NCBI GenBank assembly: GCA_003151425.1
Contig: PLXO01000100.1
Span: 22,391-86,390 of the forward strand
Length of the DNA: 64,000 bases
Direction of reading: 5' to 3'
Source of the DNA: Acetobacteraceae bacterium
Lineage (GTDB): Bacteria; Pseudomonadota; Alphaproteobacteria; Acetobacterales; Acetobacteraceae
A program made the translations under genes and the position numbers. Below the pieces are notes generated by a model. That model was not told the origin of the DNA. It saw nothing but the letters and a program-made list of their open reading frames with translations, and did not search any database. Positions 1 to 10,145 of the stretch are shown one piece after another (the first letter of the stretch is position 1; each line of letters opens with the position of its first letter).

Positions 1-10
1 GTTGCCACAT

Positions 11-88
11 CGTCATGGCCGGACTTGTTCCGGCCATCCATCGCGGCACCGTGCTGCGGAGATGGCCGGAACAAGTCCGGCCATGACG
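11..88. repeat. Dispersed inverted repeat (TCATGGCCGG type)
   Basis: Two perfectly complementary 28-base arms (11-38 and 61-88) flank a 22-base centre. The same arm core, TCATGGCCGG..CCGGCCAT, returns near 6245-6356, 13258-13389 and, as single arms, near 24247 and 24378, so this is a genome-dispersed palindromic element and not a gene-specific hairpin. The rest of the stretch up to 343 shows no credible gene; short open frames there are arginine/proline-rich shadows. Confidence 0.85.
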
Positions 89-343
89 ATGAAAGGCCGT
101 ACCGCCCGACCAAAACGAGAATTGCTGGCGCGAAGCGCCATGGTTTGCTTTCCGTGTACTCCGTGGCTTAATCTGCTCTTCCGTGTGCTCCGTGTTATTC
201 TGGCTTGATCGATTGTCTTGCCTAAGCCGCCCGCGGTACGGATTCAAACCCGCGGCACACCAAACGCCACACACAAGGCCAATCGACACGCCCGCCGCCG
301 CCGCCAGTGCGCCGCTCCGCCGCGGCGCTACGCCCCGCCGCGC

Positions 344-2491
344 TCAGCCCGCCGCGCTCGCCAGCGGAACAACCATCGCGTCAACCGCAACGATGCGCGC
401 ACCAGCGCAAATCAGCGGATTGACGTCCAGTTCGGCCAACACCCCCCGATGATCAGCCAGGACGCGCGACACCTGTGACACAATCGTGGCAAGTGCGGCA
501 CGGTCCACCGCCGGCATGCCACGGAACCCGTCCAGCAGCCGCGCGCCCTTCAGCCGCGCCAGCAGCACCAGGGCCTCCACCGGCGTCACCGGCGCCGGAG
601 CCAGCGCCGTATCCTGCAGCAGCTCGACCAACACGCCGCCAAACCCGACCACGACCAGCGGACCGAACAAAGGATCGATGCGCCCACCCACCACGATCTC
701 GATGCCCTGCGGCACCATCTTCTGCACCAGCACACCATTGACACGCGGCTTCGGCTGCAACGCCGCCGCCGCGGCAATGATCGCATCGAACGCCGTGCCA
801 ACTGCGTCAACGTCGCGCAGATCGAGCCGGATCACGCCCGCCTCGGTCTTGTGCGGCACGTCGGGGGATTCCAGTTTCAGCACAACCGGGCAACCAAATC
901 CGTCCGCCGCCGCCGCCGCTTCCTCGCGCGTTCGCGCCAACGCCTCGCCGACGACCGGCACGCCATACAACGCGAGCAACGCCTTCGCCTCGCGCTCGGT
1001 CAGCGTCCGCCCATGCGCCGCCTCGATCACCGCGCGAGCCGTCGCACGCACATCGGCCGGCGTTTCGACGATCGTCGCCGCACCAGCCGCCCGCTTCGCC
1101 GCCCGCCAGTTCCACGCCTTCAACGCCGCAAAGCAGGCACTCATGGACCGGAACAGCGCCACCCGCTCGGATTGTTCCGCCTGCGTCACGCCGGGGCCTT
1201 CGAGCCACTCCGACTGCCAGACAACACAGACGATCTTGTCATGCCGTTTCGCCAGCGAGTCATAGACTGGCATGCGAAGCGCAGACTGCGGGTAACCATA
1301 AGTTAGCGGCACCACCAGAGCGCCATACAGGTTGTCGCCAAGGAACGCCCCAGCACAGACGTTCAGCAACTCCGGATCGTTCAGCACCTGCCCGGTCACA
1401 TCGCAAGGGTTGCGCGCCGCGCCGAATTCCGGAATACGCGAGACCAGCAGGTCGCGCAGAGGTTCCGGCGGCTGCGGCAATGGGACCGCATGCTGCTCCG
1501 CCCGATCCGCTGCCATGATCGCCGCCCCGCCCGAGGCCGCAACGATCGCCACCCCATCGGCGGTCGGCGCCGGCGCCTTGGCGAAGAATGCAGCGGTCTC
1601 CACCAACGCCTCGAAATCCTCCACCAGCACCGCACCGGCGCGCTGGAACACGGCGCGATAGGCGGCGTGCGAACCGGCCAGCGATCCGGTGTGCGACATC
1701 GCCGCCGCCGCCCCCTCCGCGCCCGTCGCCATCTTGAACACGATCAGCGGTTTGTCGCGCTGCCAGGCATAGTCCGCCGCCAGCAGCAATCGTTCCGGCC
1801 TCGCCATGCCCTCGAACACGCAGGCGATTGCCCGGCACATCGGATCGTCCGCCAGGTAGCTGACGTAATCCGCGATATCCACATCACAGGAATTTCCCGA
1901 GGTCAGCACATGGCTGAACGACGCCCCGCGCACCACCGCCTGCGCCAGTCCCATTCCCAGCGCGCCCGACTGGCTGATGATGCCGACCGCGTGCGCCCGA
2001 GGCGGTGGGATCGGCGTGATGTTCATAAAGGTGATGCGTGAGTCGAGCGTCGCGTTGACCGCGCCAACACAGTTTGGTCCGACGATGCGCAACCCCGTCT
2101 CCCGCGCGATCGCCGCTAGACGCGCCTGCGCGGCGATGCGGTCGGTGCGTCCGGTCTCGGCATAGCCCGAGGCGAACACGATCACGCCGCCGACGCCCGC
2201 CTTGGCGCAGTCCAGCAAGATCTCCTCCACCGCCTCGCGCGCGGCGGTGATGACGGCGCAGTCCGGCACACGCGGCAATGACGCGACGGACGGATAGCAG
2301 ACGCGCTCACCGATCCGTTCGTAACGCGCATTCACCGGATAGATCGCGCCGGTGTAGTTGACCAAATTGTCCAGCACGCGCTCACCGAACGAACCCGGCC
2401 GCGCCGAGGCGCCGATCACCGCGATCGAGGCCGGATGCAGCAGGCGGACAAGCTCCGCATGACGATAGACGGTGGTGCGCTGTGCTGACAT
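344..2491 (-). CDS. NDP-forming acyl-CoA synthetase (acetate--CoA ligase family)
   Basis: Cytoplasmic enzyme expected to form an acyl-CoA from a carboxylic acid, CoA and ATP (or release the acid with nucleotide synthesis). The 715-residue chain has the usual order of fused ADP-forming synthetases: an N-terminal CoA-binding Rossmann domain (ASIAVIGASARPGSFG near residue 22), a succinyl-CoA-ligase-like middle with GIISQSGALG and SHTGSLAG (the His is the likely phosphohistidine), and a C-terminal ATP-grasp domain with SPDVPHKTEAG. I place the start at MSAQ, nine codons inside the longest frame, because the upstream residues are basic and unlike the family. It is divergent from the reductase gene, with about 150 bases between. 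The acyl substrate is not predictable. Confidence 0.9.
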   Translation of the reverse strand: MSAQRTTVYRHAELVRLLHPASIAVIGASARPGSFGERVLDNLVNYTGAIYPVNARYERIGERVCYPSVASLPRVPDCAVITAAREAVEEILLDCAKAGVGGVIVFASGYAETGRTDRIAAQARLAAIARETGLRIVGPNCVGAVNATLDSRITFMNITPIPPPRAHAVGIISQSGALGMGLAQAVVRGASFSHVLTSGNSCDVDIADYVSYLADDPMCRAIACVFEGMARPERLLLAADYAWQRDKPLIVFKMATGAEGAAAAMSHTGSLAGSHAAYRAVFQRAGAVLVEDFEALVETAAFFAKAPAPTADGVAIVAASGGAAIMAADRAEQHAVPLPQPPEPLRDLLVSRIPEFGAARNPCDVTGQVLNDPELLNVCAGAFLGDNLYGALVVPLTYGYPQSALRMPVYDSLAKRHDKIVCVVWQSEWLEGPGVTQAEQSERVALFRSMSACFAALKAWNWRAAKRAAGAATIVETPADVRATARAVIEAAHGRTLTEREAKALLALYGVPVVGEALARTREEAAAAADGFGCPVVLKLESPDVPHKTEAGVIRLDLRDVDAVGTAFDAIIAAAAALQPKPRVNGVLVQKMVPQGIEIVVGGRIDPLFGPLVVVGFGGVLVELLQDTALAPAPVTPVEALVLLARLKGARLLDGFRGMPAVDRAALATIVSQVSRVLADHRGVLAELDVNPLICAGARIVAVDAMVVPLASAAG

Positions 2492-2637
2492 CACGCGGCC
2501 CGATTGACGTTTCCTCACCGCGAACGATACTCACCGGTAGCATCGCCAGCAAGCATCCGGCGGCACGCAAGCAAGCGCCAAAGCGGAGCGCCCCGGAACA
2601 AGCCCGGAAGAAGTTTAGAGAACGCCAAGAGGAAGCA

Positions 2638-3420
2638 ATGTCGCTGTTTGATCTCACCGGCAAGGTTGCCATCGTTACAGGCTCCAGCAAGGGAATTGGC
2701 CGTGCCATCGCCGAACGCCTGGCCGAGCATGGCGCGAAGGTGGTGGTCTCCAGCCGCAAGGCGGATGCGTGCGAGGCGGTGGCCGAAGGCATCCGCGCCA
2801 AGGGCGGTCAGGCCGCGGTGATCCCCTGCCACATCGCGCGCAAGGACGAACTGCAGAGCCTGGTCGATCAGACCATCGCGCTATGGGGCGGCATCGACAT
2901 CTTCGTCAGCAACGCCGCGGTGAACCCGTATCTGGGTCCCGCCGCCGGCGCATCGGATGATGTCTACGAGCGGGTGATGGGCGCCAACGTGCGCAGCAAT
3001 TTCTGGCTGGTGAACATGGTGTGTCCGCATCTGGCGGATCGCGGCGGCGGCGCGTTCATCATTATCTCGTCGATCGGCGGCCTGCGCGGCTCGGCGTCGC
3101 TCGGGCTGTATGCGATCTCCAAGGCCGCCGACATGCAGCTCGCGCGCAATGTCGCCGTGGAGTGGGGACCGAAAAACGTCCGCGCCAACTGCATCGCACC
3201 CGGCCTGGTCCGCACGGACTTTGCCAAGGCACTGTGGACCGATCCGGTACGATATCGACGTGCCACGCGCGACGTGCCGTTGCAGCGCATCGGCGAACCC
3301 GACGAGATCGCCGGCGCCGCGGTGTTCCTGGCGTCGCAGGCCGGCAGCTTCGTCACCGGTCAGACGCTGGTGGTGGACGGCGGCACGACCGCCGGCGTCG
3401 TGATGCAAAAGGAGGAATAA
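2638..3420 (+). CDS. Short-chain dehydrogenase/reductase (SDR)
   Basis: NAD(P)-dependent oxidoreductase of 260 residues. It has the nucleotide-binding motif TGSSKGIG (14-21), SNAA (91-94) in place of the usual NNAG, catalytic Ser144/145, and Y158-x3-K162 (YAISK). The C-terminal GQTLVVDGG is typical of classical FabG-like SDRs. The start ATG is preceded by an AGAGGAAG ribosome site. Its stop codon directly abuts the GTG of kynureninase, whose ribosome site lies inside this gene's last codons, so the two are probably co-translated. Substrate unknown; the pairing hints at a role beside aromatic amino-acid breakdown. Confidence 0.92.
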   Translation: MSLFDLTGKVAIVTGSSKGIGRAIAERLAEHGAKVVVSSRKADACEAVAEGIRAKGGQAAVIPCHIARKDELQSLVDQTIALWGGIDIFVSNAAVNPYLGPAAGASDDVYERVMGANVRSNFWLVNMVCPHLADRGGGAFIIISSIGGLRGSASLGLYAISKAADMQLARNVAVEWGPKNVRANCIAPGLVRTDFAKALWTDPVRYRRATRDVPLQRIGEPDEIAGAAVFLASQAGSFVTGQTLVVDGGTTAGVVMQKEE

Positions 3421-4659
3421 GTGCCGGCATCACTGACCCGCGCGGCGCTGGAGACGCTGGACCACGCGGACGAACTGGCACCGTTCCGTGACGAGTTCGA
3501 TCTGCCGGCGGATGTGATCTACCTGGACGGCAACTCGCTCGGTCCGCTGCCGAAAGCGACGCCCGGGCGGGTCGCGGAAGTCGTCGCGCGCGAGTGGGGT
3601 CAGTCACTGATCCGCGGCTGGAACACGCATGGCTGGATGCGGCTGCCGCTACGCATCGGCGAAAAACTCGGGCGGATCATCGGCGCCGAACCGGGCAGCA
3701 CGCTGGTTGCGGATTCGACCTCGGTGAACCTATTCAAGCTGCTAGCGGCAGCGCTGGAGGCGCGGCCGACCCGCCGGATGATCCTGACGGAGACAGGGAA
3801 TTTTCCGACCGACCTCTACATGGCGCAGGGCCTGGCGGCGTTGCTGCGGCGCGGCCACGAGGTGCGCGCCGTCGCCGATCCGGTCGCGGCGCTGAACCAG
3901 GACGTTGCGATACTGATGCTGACGCATGTGAACTACCGCTCGGGCGCGATGCACGACATGGCGTCGGTCACGCGCGCGGCGCACGCGGTCGGCGCGCTGA
4001 CGCTGTGGGACCTTTCGCACTCGGCCGGCGCGGTGCCGTTGCGGGTGGCGGAGGACGGTGCGGACTTTGCGGTTGGCTGTGGCTACAAGTATCTGAACGG
4101 CGGACCTGGCGCACCGGCGTTCCTTTCGGTGGCGCCTCGGTTGCACGCGGACCTTCGGTTGCCGCTGACGGGCTGGCTGGGTCATGCCGAGCCTTTCGCC
4201 TTCGCACCGGATTATCGGCCGGCCGAGGGCATCGGCCGCGCCACGGTCGGCACGCCGCCGGTGCTCAGCCTCGCCGCGCTGGAGGTCGGTGTCGATCAAA
4301 TGCTGCGCGTGCCGATGGACGCGCTGCGCGCCAAGTCGCAGCGACTGATCGACCTGTTCATTGCGCTGATCGAACAGGAGTGCGCCGAGTATGAATTCCG
4401 CCTGCTGACGCCGCGTGACGCGGCGATCCGCGGCAGCCAGGTCGCATTCGGGCACGCCGACGGCCACGCGATCATGCAGGCGTTGATCGCGCGTGGCGTG
4501 ATCGGCGATTTCCGATCCCCCGACGTGATGCGCTTCGGACTGGCGCCGCTCTATGTGCGCCACACGGATGTCTGGGACGCGGTGTCGGTGCTGTGCGAGG
4601 TGATGCGGACCGGCGCGTGGCGCGAGGCAAGCGTCGCCGAACGCCGCGCGGTGACGTGA
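3421..4659 (+). CDS. kynU: Kynureninase
   Basis: PLP enzyme of fold type I that cleaves kynurenine (or 3-hydroxykynurenine) to anthranilate (or 3-hydroxyanthranilate) and alanine in tryptophan degradation. The 412-residue product carries kynureninase hallmarks: YLDGNSLGPLP (34-44), RGWNTHGW (65-72), TGNFPTDLY, DLSHSAGAVP (197-206) and GYKYLNGGPG (221-230), with K223 the expected PLP Schiff-base lysine. The GTG start is supported by AAGGAGG a few bases upstream, within the end of the SDR gene. No tryptophan dioxygenase or kynurenine formamidase lies in the window. Confidence 0.93.
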   Translation: MPASLTRAALETLDHADELAPFRDEFDLPADVIYLDGNSLGPLPKATPGRVAEVVAREWGQSLIRGWNTHGWMRLPLRIGEKLGRIIGAEPGSTLVADSTSVNLFKLLAAALEARPTRRMILTETGNFPTDLYMAQGLAALLRRGHEVRAVADPVAALNQDVAILMLTHVNYRSGAMHDMASVTRAAHAVGALTLWDLSHSAGAVPLRVAEDGADFAVGCGYKYLNGGPGAPAFLSVAPRLHADLRLPLTGWLGHAEPFAFAPDYRPAEGIGRATVGTPPVLSLAALEVGVDQMLRVPMDALRAKSQRLIDLFIALIEQECAEYEFRLLTPRDAAIRGSQVAFGHADGHAIMQALIARGVIGDFRSPDVMRFGLAPLYVRHTDVWDAVSVLCEVMRTGAWREASVAERRAVT

Positions 4660-4667
4660 CGCACTAC

Positions 4668-4791
4668 ACCTCTCCCGTTCTTCGCCGGAGAGGTCGGCGA
4701 GCGAGGCAAGCCGGGTGAGCGTGGTGCCCGCGGCACGACCCTGACCCGCCGTCGCAAGCGCTCCGCTCTCCCGCCAAGAGCGGGAGAGGTG
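4668..4791. repeat. Inverted repeat of CTCTCCC/GGGAGAGG type between convergent genes
   Basis: CACCTCTCCCG near 4668 is mirrored by CGGGAGAGGTG near 4781-4791, with further self-complementary parts between (for example CTCTCCCGCCAAGAGCGGG). Related hairpins occur at 16831, 28641 and 60174. It fills the gap between two converging genes and may act as a bidirectional terminator as well as being a dispersed element. Confidence 0.7.
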
Positions 4792-4803
4792 CACTCTGGG
4801 GGG

Positions 4804-5754
4804 CTACCTGCTCTTTCCCTTCTTCTCTACCGCCTCGGCAATCCGTTGCGGATCAACTTCGATCTCCACCCCGGCGCGCTCGACCTGCAGCTTCATGATC
4901 GCACGCGAATCCTGCCCACCCCAGCCGCGGTTCATTGCCTCCGTCAAATCCGATAGCGCGATGTTCGCCAGCCGCATCGGCACGTTCATCTCGCGCCCGA
5001 CCTGAGTGGCCAGGAACACATCCTTGTGCGCCAACCGCAGCGCGAACGCCGCGGGCTCATACTTGTTCGGCAAAAACTGATCCGTCAGCGAGTCAAAAGC
5101 GCCGCGCCGCCCGATCGCCCCTTGCCGCACCGCTTCCCAGATCGCCAGCGGCTCGATCCCGGCTTTCACGCCCATGGTGAACACCTCGGCCGCCCCGACC
5201 GTCATGATGTAGCCGAAGCAATTATGCACCAGCTTCGCCACTGACCCCGCCCCGATCGGACCCACATAGCTCGCCTGATCCGCGAACAAATCCAGCGTGG
5301 GCTTGCATCGGTCGAACACCTCCTGATCGCCGCCGCACCACACCGCGAGCTTGCCGGTGGCAGCACCGCGCGGCCCACCGCTGACCGGCGCATCGAACAG
5401 ATACGCCCCCTTTGTCTCAAACGATGCATGCGCCTTGCGCACCGTGGTCGGCGAATTCGTCGTCAAATCGAAATAGGCCGCGCCCTTCTGTATCCCCGCC
5501 AGCAGCCCATGCGACCCGTTCACCACGGCCTCGAACTCCGGCGGCCCGGGCAACGAACTGAAAATGATGTCGCACGCCTCCGCCACCGCGGCGGGGGTCT
5601 CGGCCCAGCGGGCGCCTGCCTGGATCAAGTGCTGCGCCGCCTCGCGCCGCACGTCGTGCACCACCAGCCCATCGCCTCGCGCCGTCAGACCGCGCTGCAG
5701 ATTGTTGGCCATGCCGGCACCCATGGTGCCGAGACCGATGAACCCCGCCTTCAT
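4804..5754 (-). CDS. 3-hydroxyisobutyrate dehydrogenase-like NAD(P)-dependent oxidoreductase
   Basis: Beta-hydroxyacid dehydrogenase family, about 316 residues, which oxidises 3-hydroxy acids or reduces the matching semialdehydes. Visible motifs: FIGLGTMGAGMA at the N-terminus (GxGxxG), FDAPVSGGPRGA (substrate-binding signature) and GSVAKLVHNC, where the Lys is the family's catalytic base. The start is set at MKAGFIG; the longer frame adds 27 arginine-rich residues with no family similarity. It lies 13 bases downstream of the carboxymuconolactone-decarboxylase-like gene on the same strand, so they form a likely operon. The exact substrate (hydroxyisobutyrate, tartronate semialdehyde or other) cannot be decided. 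Confidence 0.9.
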   Translation of the reverse strand: MKAGFIGLGTMGAGMANNLQRGLTARGDGLVVHDVRREAAQHLIQAGARWAETPAAVAEACDIIFSSLPGPPEFEAVVNGSHGLLAGIQKGAAYFDLTTNSPTTVRKAHASFETKGAYLFDAPVSGGPRGAATGKLAVWCGGDQEVFDRCKPTLDLFADQASYVGPIGAGSVAKLVHNCFGYIMTVGAAEVFTMGVKAGIEPLAIWEAVRQGAIGRRGAFDSLTDQFLPNKYEPAAFALRLAHKDVFLATQVGREMNVPMRLANIALSDLTEAMNRGWGGQDSRAIMKLQVERAGVEIEVDPQRIAEAVEKKGKSR

Positions 5755-5767
5755 AACTGCGTGCTCC

Positions 5768-6094
5768 TTACGGGTTCGCCTCGAATACCTCGCGCGCGAT
5801 GTTCGCCGCCGACATCGCCGCCGGCCAGCCGGCATAGAATGCCAGATGCGTGATCACCTCGGACAGCTCCTCCTTGGTGACGCCGTTGATCAGCGCGCGC
5901 TCCAGGTGCCCGCGCAACTGCTCCGGCCGATAGGTCGCGATCAGGGTGGCGCAGACGATGAGGCTGCGATCGCGCTTCGACAGTTGCGGCCGCTCCCACA
6001 CATCGCCGAACAGCACCTTTTCCGACAGCTCGATCAGCTTTGGCACGGTGCCGCGGACGCGGTCGCGCGAGGCGGTCGACGGGGCTTTGGTCAT
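5768..6094 (-). CDS. Carboxymuconolactone decarboxylase family protein
   Basis: A 108-residue single-domain, all-helical protein. The central stretch LRGHLERALINGVTKEEL and the following ITHLAFYAGWPAAM are the helix pair characteristic of 4-carboxymuconolactone decarboxylase and its relatives. The peroxidatic CxxC of the AhpD branch is absent, so a decarboxylase or isomerase-like role is more likely than antioxidant defence. The start is chosen at MTKAPS because GGAGGAAATC lies immediately upstream. First gene of a two-gene unit with the hydroxyacid dehydrogenase. Confidence 0.87.
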   Translation of the reverse strand: MTKAPSTASRDRVRGTVPKLIELSEKVLFGDVWERPQLSKRDRSLIVCATLIATYRPEQLRGHLERALINGVTKEELSEVITHLAFYAGWPAAMSAANIAREVFEANP

Positions 6095-6197
6095 GATTTC
6101 CTCCTGTGGCGGTTGCGGTTTCCCAATAACGCCTATTGCACACCAACCGCGCAATCGAGTCCAATCGCGCCACCGGATGGACCAACGGACGGAGACT

Positions 6198-6356
6198 TAT
6201 GCCAGCGGCCCAAAAGATTGACGTGCGGCACGGGTTGCTGAATCCGTCATGGCCGGGCTTGTCCCGGCCATCCCCGCGCTCTCGACGCCGCGCGCAGCTG
6301 CTACTTTCGCAAGTTCGGTGCAGGCGGGGATGGCCGGGACAAGCCCGGCCATGACG
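6198..6356. repeat. Dispersed palindromic element, truncated copy
   Basis: This stretch shares nearly all of its left and central sequence with 13215-13370, including GCCAGCGGCCCAAAAGATTG and the centre CTACTTTCGCAAGTTCGGTG. The inner arms (6245-6272 and 6329-6356) are of the TCATGGCCGG type. Compared with the copy at 13211-13445 the right outer arm is missing. It separates the decarboxylase-like gene from the Liv transporter operon. Confidence 0.85.
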
Positions 6357-6391
6357 TTCGGAGAACGGCGCGGTCGCTGTGCCGGCTCCGC

Positions 6392-7627
6392 TCACGCCTT
6401 CCACTTCGCTTGCGCGCTGGCCACCTCCGGCGGATAGACCGTCACCGGCCGCGCGTTCTGCCACTGGACCATCACCATCTTGGCACCGATGCGTCGGCCG
6501 CGTGCGTCGTATTGTAAATGCCCGCCGGGGAACAGCAGCGCCGGCCCCGTCGTCATGTCCAGCGCGTGCAGGGCGTCGTTGACCTTGACGCGATCGGCGG
6601 CGCCGGCGCGCTCCAGCGCCTCCTTCAGGATCATCACGTGCGCGTAGGCGAAAATCGAGTCGTGACCGAACCAAGGTTCGCCGGTGCGCTTGACGAAGCG
6701 GGCCGCGATGTCCGCCGCGCCCTTGCCGGGCCAATTAGCCAGACCCACCAGAAATCCCTCCAGCTCATCCGCGCCGGCCACCTTCAGCAGCTCCGGCACC
6801 GCCCAGTGCCCGCCGTTGCCGATCTGCGGCAGCTTGGTCGGCGGCAGGTTGTATTCGCTGAACTTATCAACCAGCAGCTTGTCGTCGGGCACGTTGGTCG
6901 AGGTCAGCAGCACGAAGTCGGGGCGTGCGCTACGCACCGGCTGCACCAGCGTCGTGGCATCGGTCAGCGGCGGCGTGTAGGTCTGGTCGACCACCGCGGC
7001 GAGCTTCTCGTCCTTCAGCACGTGTTCGCGAATTGGCTTCATGAAGCTGACCGAGGCGGCCGTGTTGTCGCCGATCAGCCCCACCTTGGCCGGCCGCTTT
7101 CCGGTGGTCTTCTCGGCCAGCGCCATGATGATCGGAACCGTGTCCTCGGCCTGCTGGGCAGCGGTCGGCGAGGATTGGAAAACGTATTTGTAGCCACGCC
7201 CCGTAATCAAATCGGAATAGGACAGCGTTAGCCACGGCAGTTGCGCGCGCTCGGTCACCTCGGTAACGGCCAGCGTGAAGGTGGACAGCCAGCAGCCGAA
7301 ACCACCAACCAGGTCAGGGTTCTGCGCGATCATGCGCTGCGCCGCGTCCTTCGCCTTCTCGGCGCTGTCCTGCGTGTCCAGCTCGATCAGCTTCAGCTTT
7401 GCGCCGCCCAGCGCCTTGATGCCACCAGCGTTGTTGACATCGTCGATCGCCAGGTTGGCGCCCATCTTTTCCAGGATGCCCTGGCGCGCCCATGGCCCCG
7501 ACAGTGGCACCAGCATGGCGATCTCCACCTCCTTCGGCGCCTGCGCCCGGGCGTGCCGGGCAATCCCGGCGGCCCCGGCCGCGGCACCAAGTGCCAGCGT
7601 GCTCCTACGTCCGATCAGCTTTGTCAT
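6392..7627 (-). CDS. ABC transporter substrate-binding protein, branched-chain amino acid (Liv) type
   Basis: Periplasmic solute receptor of 411 residues. The N-terminus has GRRSTLALGAAAGAAG followed by ARAQAP, which fits a Tat-style twin-arginine signal with cleavage after ARA. The mature part starts EVEIAMLVPLSGPWARQG, the typical opening of Leu/Ile/Val-type receptors, and contains the usual INNAGG-like stretch (DDVNNAGGIKALGG). It is the last gene of a minus-strand unit, 30 bases after livF. Ligands of this family range from amino acids to aromatic acids, amides and short acids, so the Liv name should not be read as proof of substrate. Confidence 0.93.
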   Translation of the reverse strand: MTKLIGRRSTLALGAAAGAAGIARHARAQAPKEVEIAMLVPLSGPWARQGILEKMGANLAIDDVNNAGGIKALGGAKLKLIELDTQDSAEKAKDAAQRMIAQNPDLVGGFGCWLSTFTLAVTEVTERAQLPWLTLSYSDLITGRGYKYVFQSSPTAAQQAEDTVPIIMALAEKTTGKRPAKVGLIGDNTAASVSFMKPIREHVLKDEKLAAVVDQTYTPPLTDATTLVQPVRSARPDFVLLTSTNVPDDKLLVDKFSEYNLPPTKLPQIGNGGHWAVPELLKVAGADELEGFLVGLANWPGKGAADIAARFVKRTGEPWFGHDSIFAYAHVMILKEALERAGAADRVKVNDALHALDMTTGPALLFPGGHLQYDARGRRIGAKMVMVQWQNARPVTVYPPEVASAQAKWKA

Positions 7628-7657
7628 GGTTGTCGTTCTCCCTTGAAGCGTTCCGAT

Positions 7658-8366
<709 letters not shown>

Positions 8367-8374
<8 letters not shown>

Positions 8375-10121
8375 GCAGGCGGGCCAGGAATTTCTTGCCG
8401 AGATACGCCTCGATCACTGCGTCCTGCTCCACCACGTCACGCGGCTTGCCGGCCGCTAGCACGCGGCCATGATCCAGCACGACGAAATGATCGGCGATGC
8501 GCAGCATGGCGTGCATGGTGTGCTCGATGATGACGATGGTCATGCCCTCGGCGCGCAGCCGTTGCAGCACATCCAGCACGTCGTTGCATTCGTCGCGGCC
8601 GAGTCCGGCCAGCGTCTCGTCCAGCAGCAGGACGCGCGGCTGACCGGCCAGCGCGCGCGCCAGCTCCATCAGCCGAAGCTGTTTGTTGGTGAGCCGGCCG
8701 GCAACGGTTCCCGCGAGGTCCGACAATCCCACCCGCGCCAACGCGGCCTGCGCGGCGGCGATGGCGACCTCATCCGACAGTCCGGCGCCGTAACCACCGA
8801 CCACGACGTTATCGAGCAGCGTCAGCCGCTGGAAGCTGCGCACCACCTGGAAGGTGCGTCCGACGCCCATGCGACAGACCTCGTGCACCTTGCGGCCGAG
8901 CAACGATTCGCCGCCCAGACGCGCGGTGCCGGCGTTGGCGGTGATGACCCCGTTCAACACGTTGAACAGCGTGGTCTTGCCCGCGCCGTTCGGGCCGATG
9001 ATGCCGAGGATCTCGCCCGCCTCGACGCTGAAGCTGACGCCGTCCACCGCACGCAGCCCGCCGAAGGAGCGTGACAGGTTTTCCACGCGCAGCAGGGTGC
9101 CGCTCGGTACCGCTGGCCGCGGAGGCAGTGCCGCGTGCGACGGTGCGACCGGTGGTGGCGCCGCACGAAACCAGCGGTCGCGGATGGTCCAGAACAGCCC
9201 CTCCGGCGACAGTCGCATGATGACGATGATCGCCAGGCCGTAGATCACGCCTTGGATGCCCGGAATGATGTTGCCGAGCTCGGCGTTGAGTGACTCCGCA
9301 AGCGGAATGAGAATCGTGGCGCCGATCACCGGTCCCCACACCGTGGCCACGCCGCCGAACAGCGTGACGACCAGCGCCTGGGCCGAGATCAGCACGCCGA
9401 ACACGGAATCCGGGGTGACCACCAGCAGCACGCAGGCATACAGCCCGCCGGAAGCCGCGGCCATGGCGCCGGAGGCAACCAGCGCGCGCATCTTCCAGGT
9501 GCGCGCATCGATGCCGGCGGCTTCCGCGGCCAGCTCGTTCTGCCTGATCGCCAGCAGCGCCAGACCGAAGCGCGAGTTCTCCGCTGCAATCGAGACCAGC
9601 AGCGCGACCACCAGCATCGCCAACGCCAGTAGGGTGTAGAGCCGCGGATCGCTGAATTGCAGGTACAGGAACGGATGCTCGCGATGCATCGGCAGCGAAA
9701 CTTCCTGGAAGCCCAGGTACTCCATGATGTACATGATCGCCAGCGGGTAGGCGAGCATCGACAGCGCGAAATAATGCCCGCGCAGCCGAAACGTTGGTGT
9801 CCCGATCAGGAACGCCGCGATCGCGCCCACCAGCATCCCGAGCGGAATGCCCAGCCACGGCGTCAGCGACCAGTAGACCAGCGTCAGCGTCACCGTATAG
9901 GCACCGAGCCCGAAGAACGCCGCATGACCAAACGAGGTCAGCCCCGAATAGCCGGAGAACAGGTTCCACGACAGGCCCATCACCGCCCAGATCGGCACCA
10001 ACGTCAGCATGAGCTGGTAGTAGCTGTTGGTCACGAACAGCGAGACGCCAAGATAGCCAGACGCAACGACGACCAGCGCGATCCGGTCACGGCGCAGCCG
10101 AGGTGCGGCGCCCGGCCTCAT
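8367..10121 (-). CDS. Fused LivM permease and LivG ATPase
   Basis: 584-residue fusion. Residues about 1-320 form a hydrophobic LivM-type permease (FVTNSYYQLMLTLVPIWAVM, GLSWNLFSGYSGLTSFGHAAF). After a Pro/Ala-rich linker near 325-345, a LivG-type ATPase runs to the end, with Walker A GPNGAGKTT. The ABC signature reads LTNKQLRLMELARAL in place of LSGGQ, and Walker B ends LLLDET, not LLLDEP; both are departures from the textbook motifs. The fusion ties one ATPase to one permease half, while LivF and LivH stay separate. The gene lies 24 bases downstream of livH. Confidence 0.93.
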
Positions 10122-10145
10122 GACAATCGTTTCATGAAAGCTGCC

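Noticed and set aside
222..262. ACGGATTCAAACCCGCGG, resembling a reverse-strand tRNA T-arm
   Set aside because: No anticodon or acceptor stem can be matched upstream or downstream.
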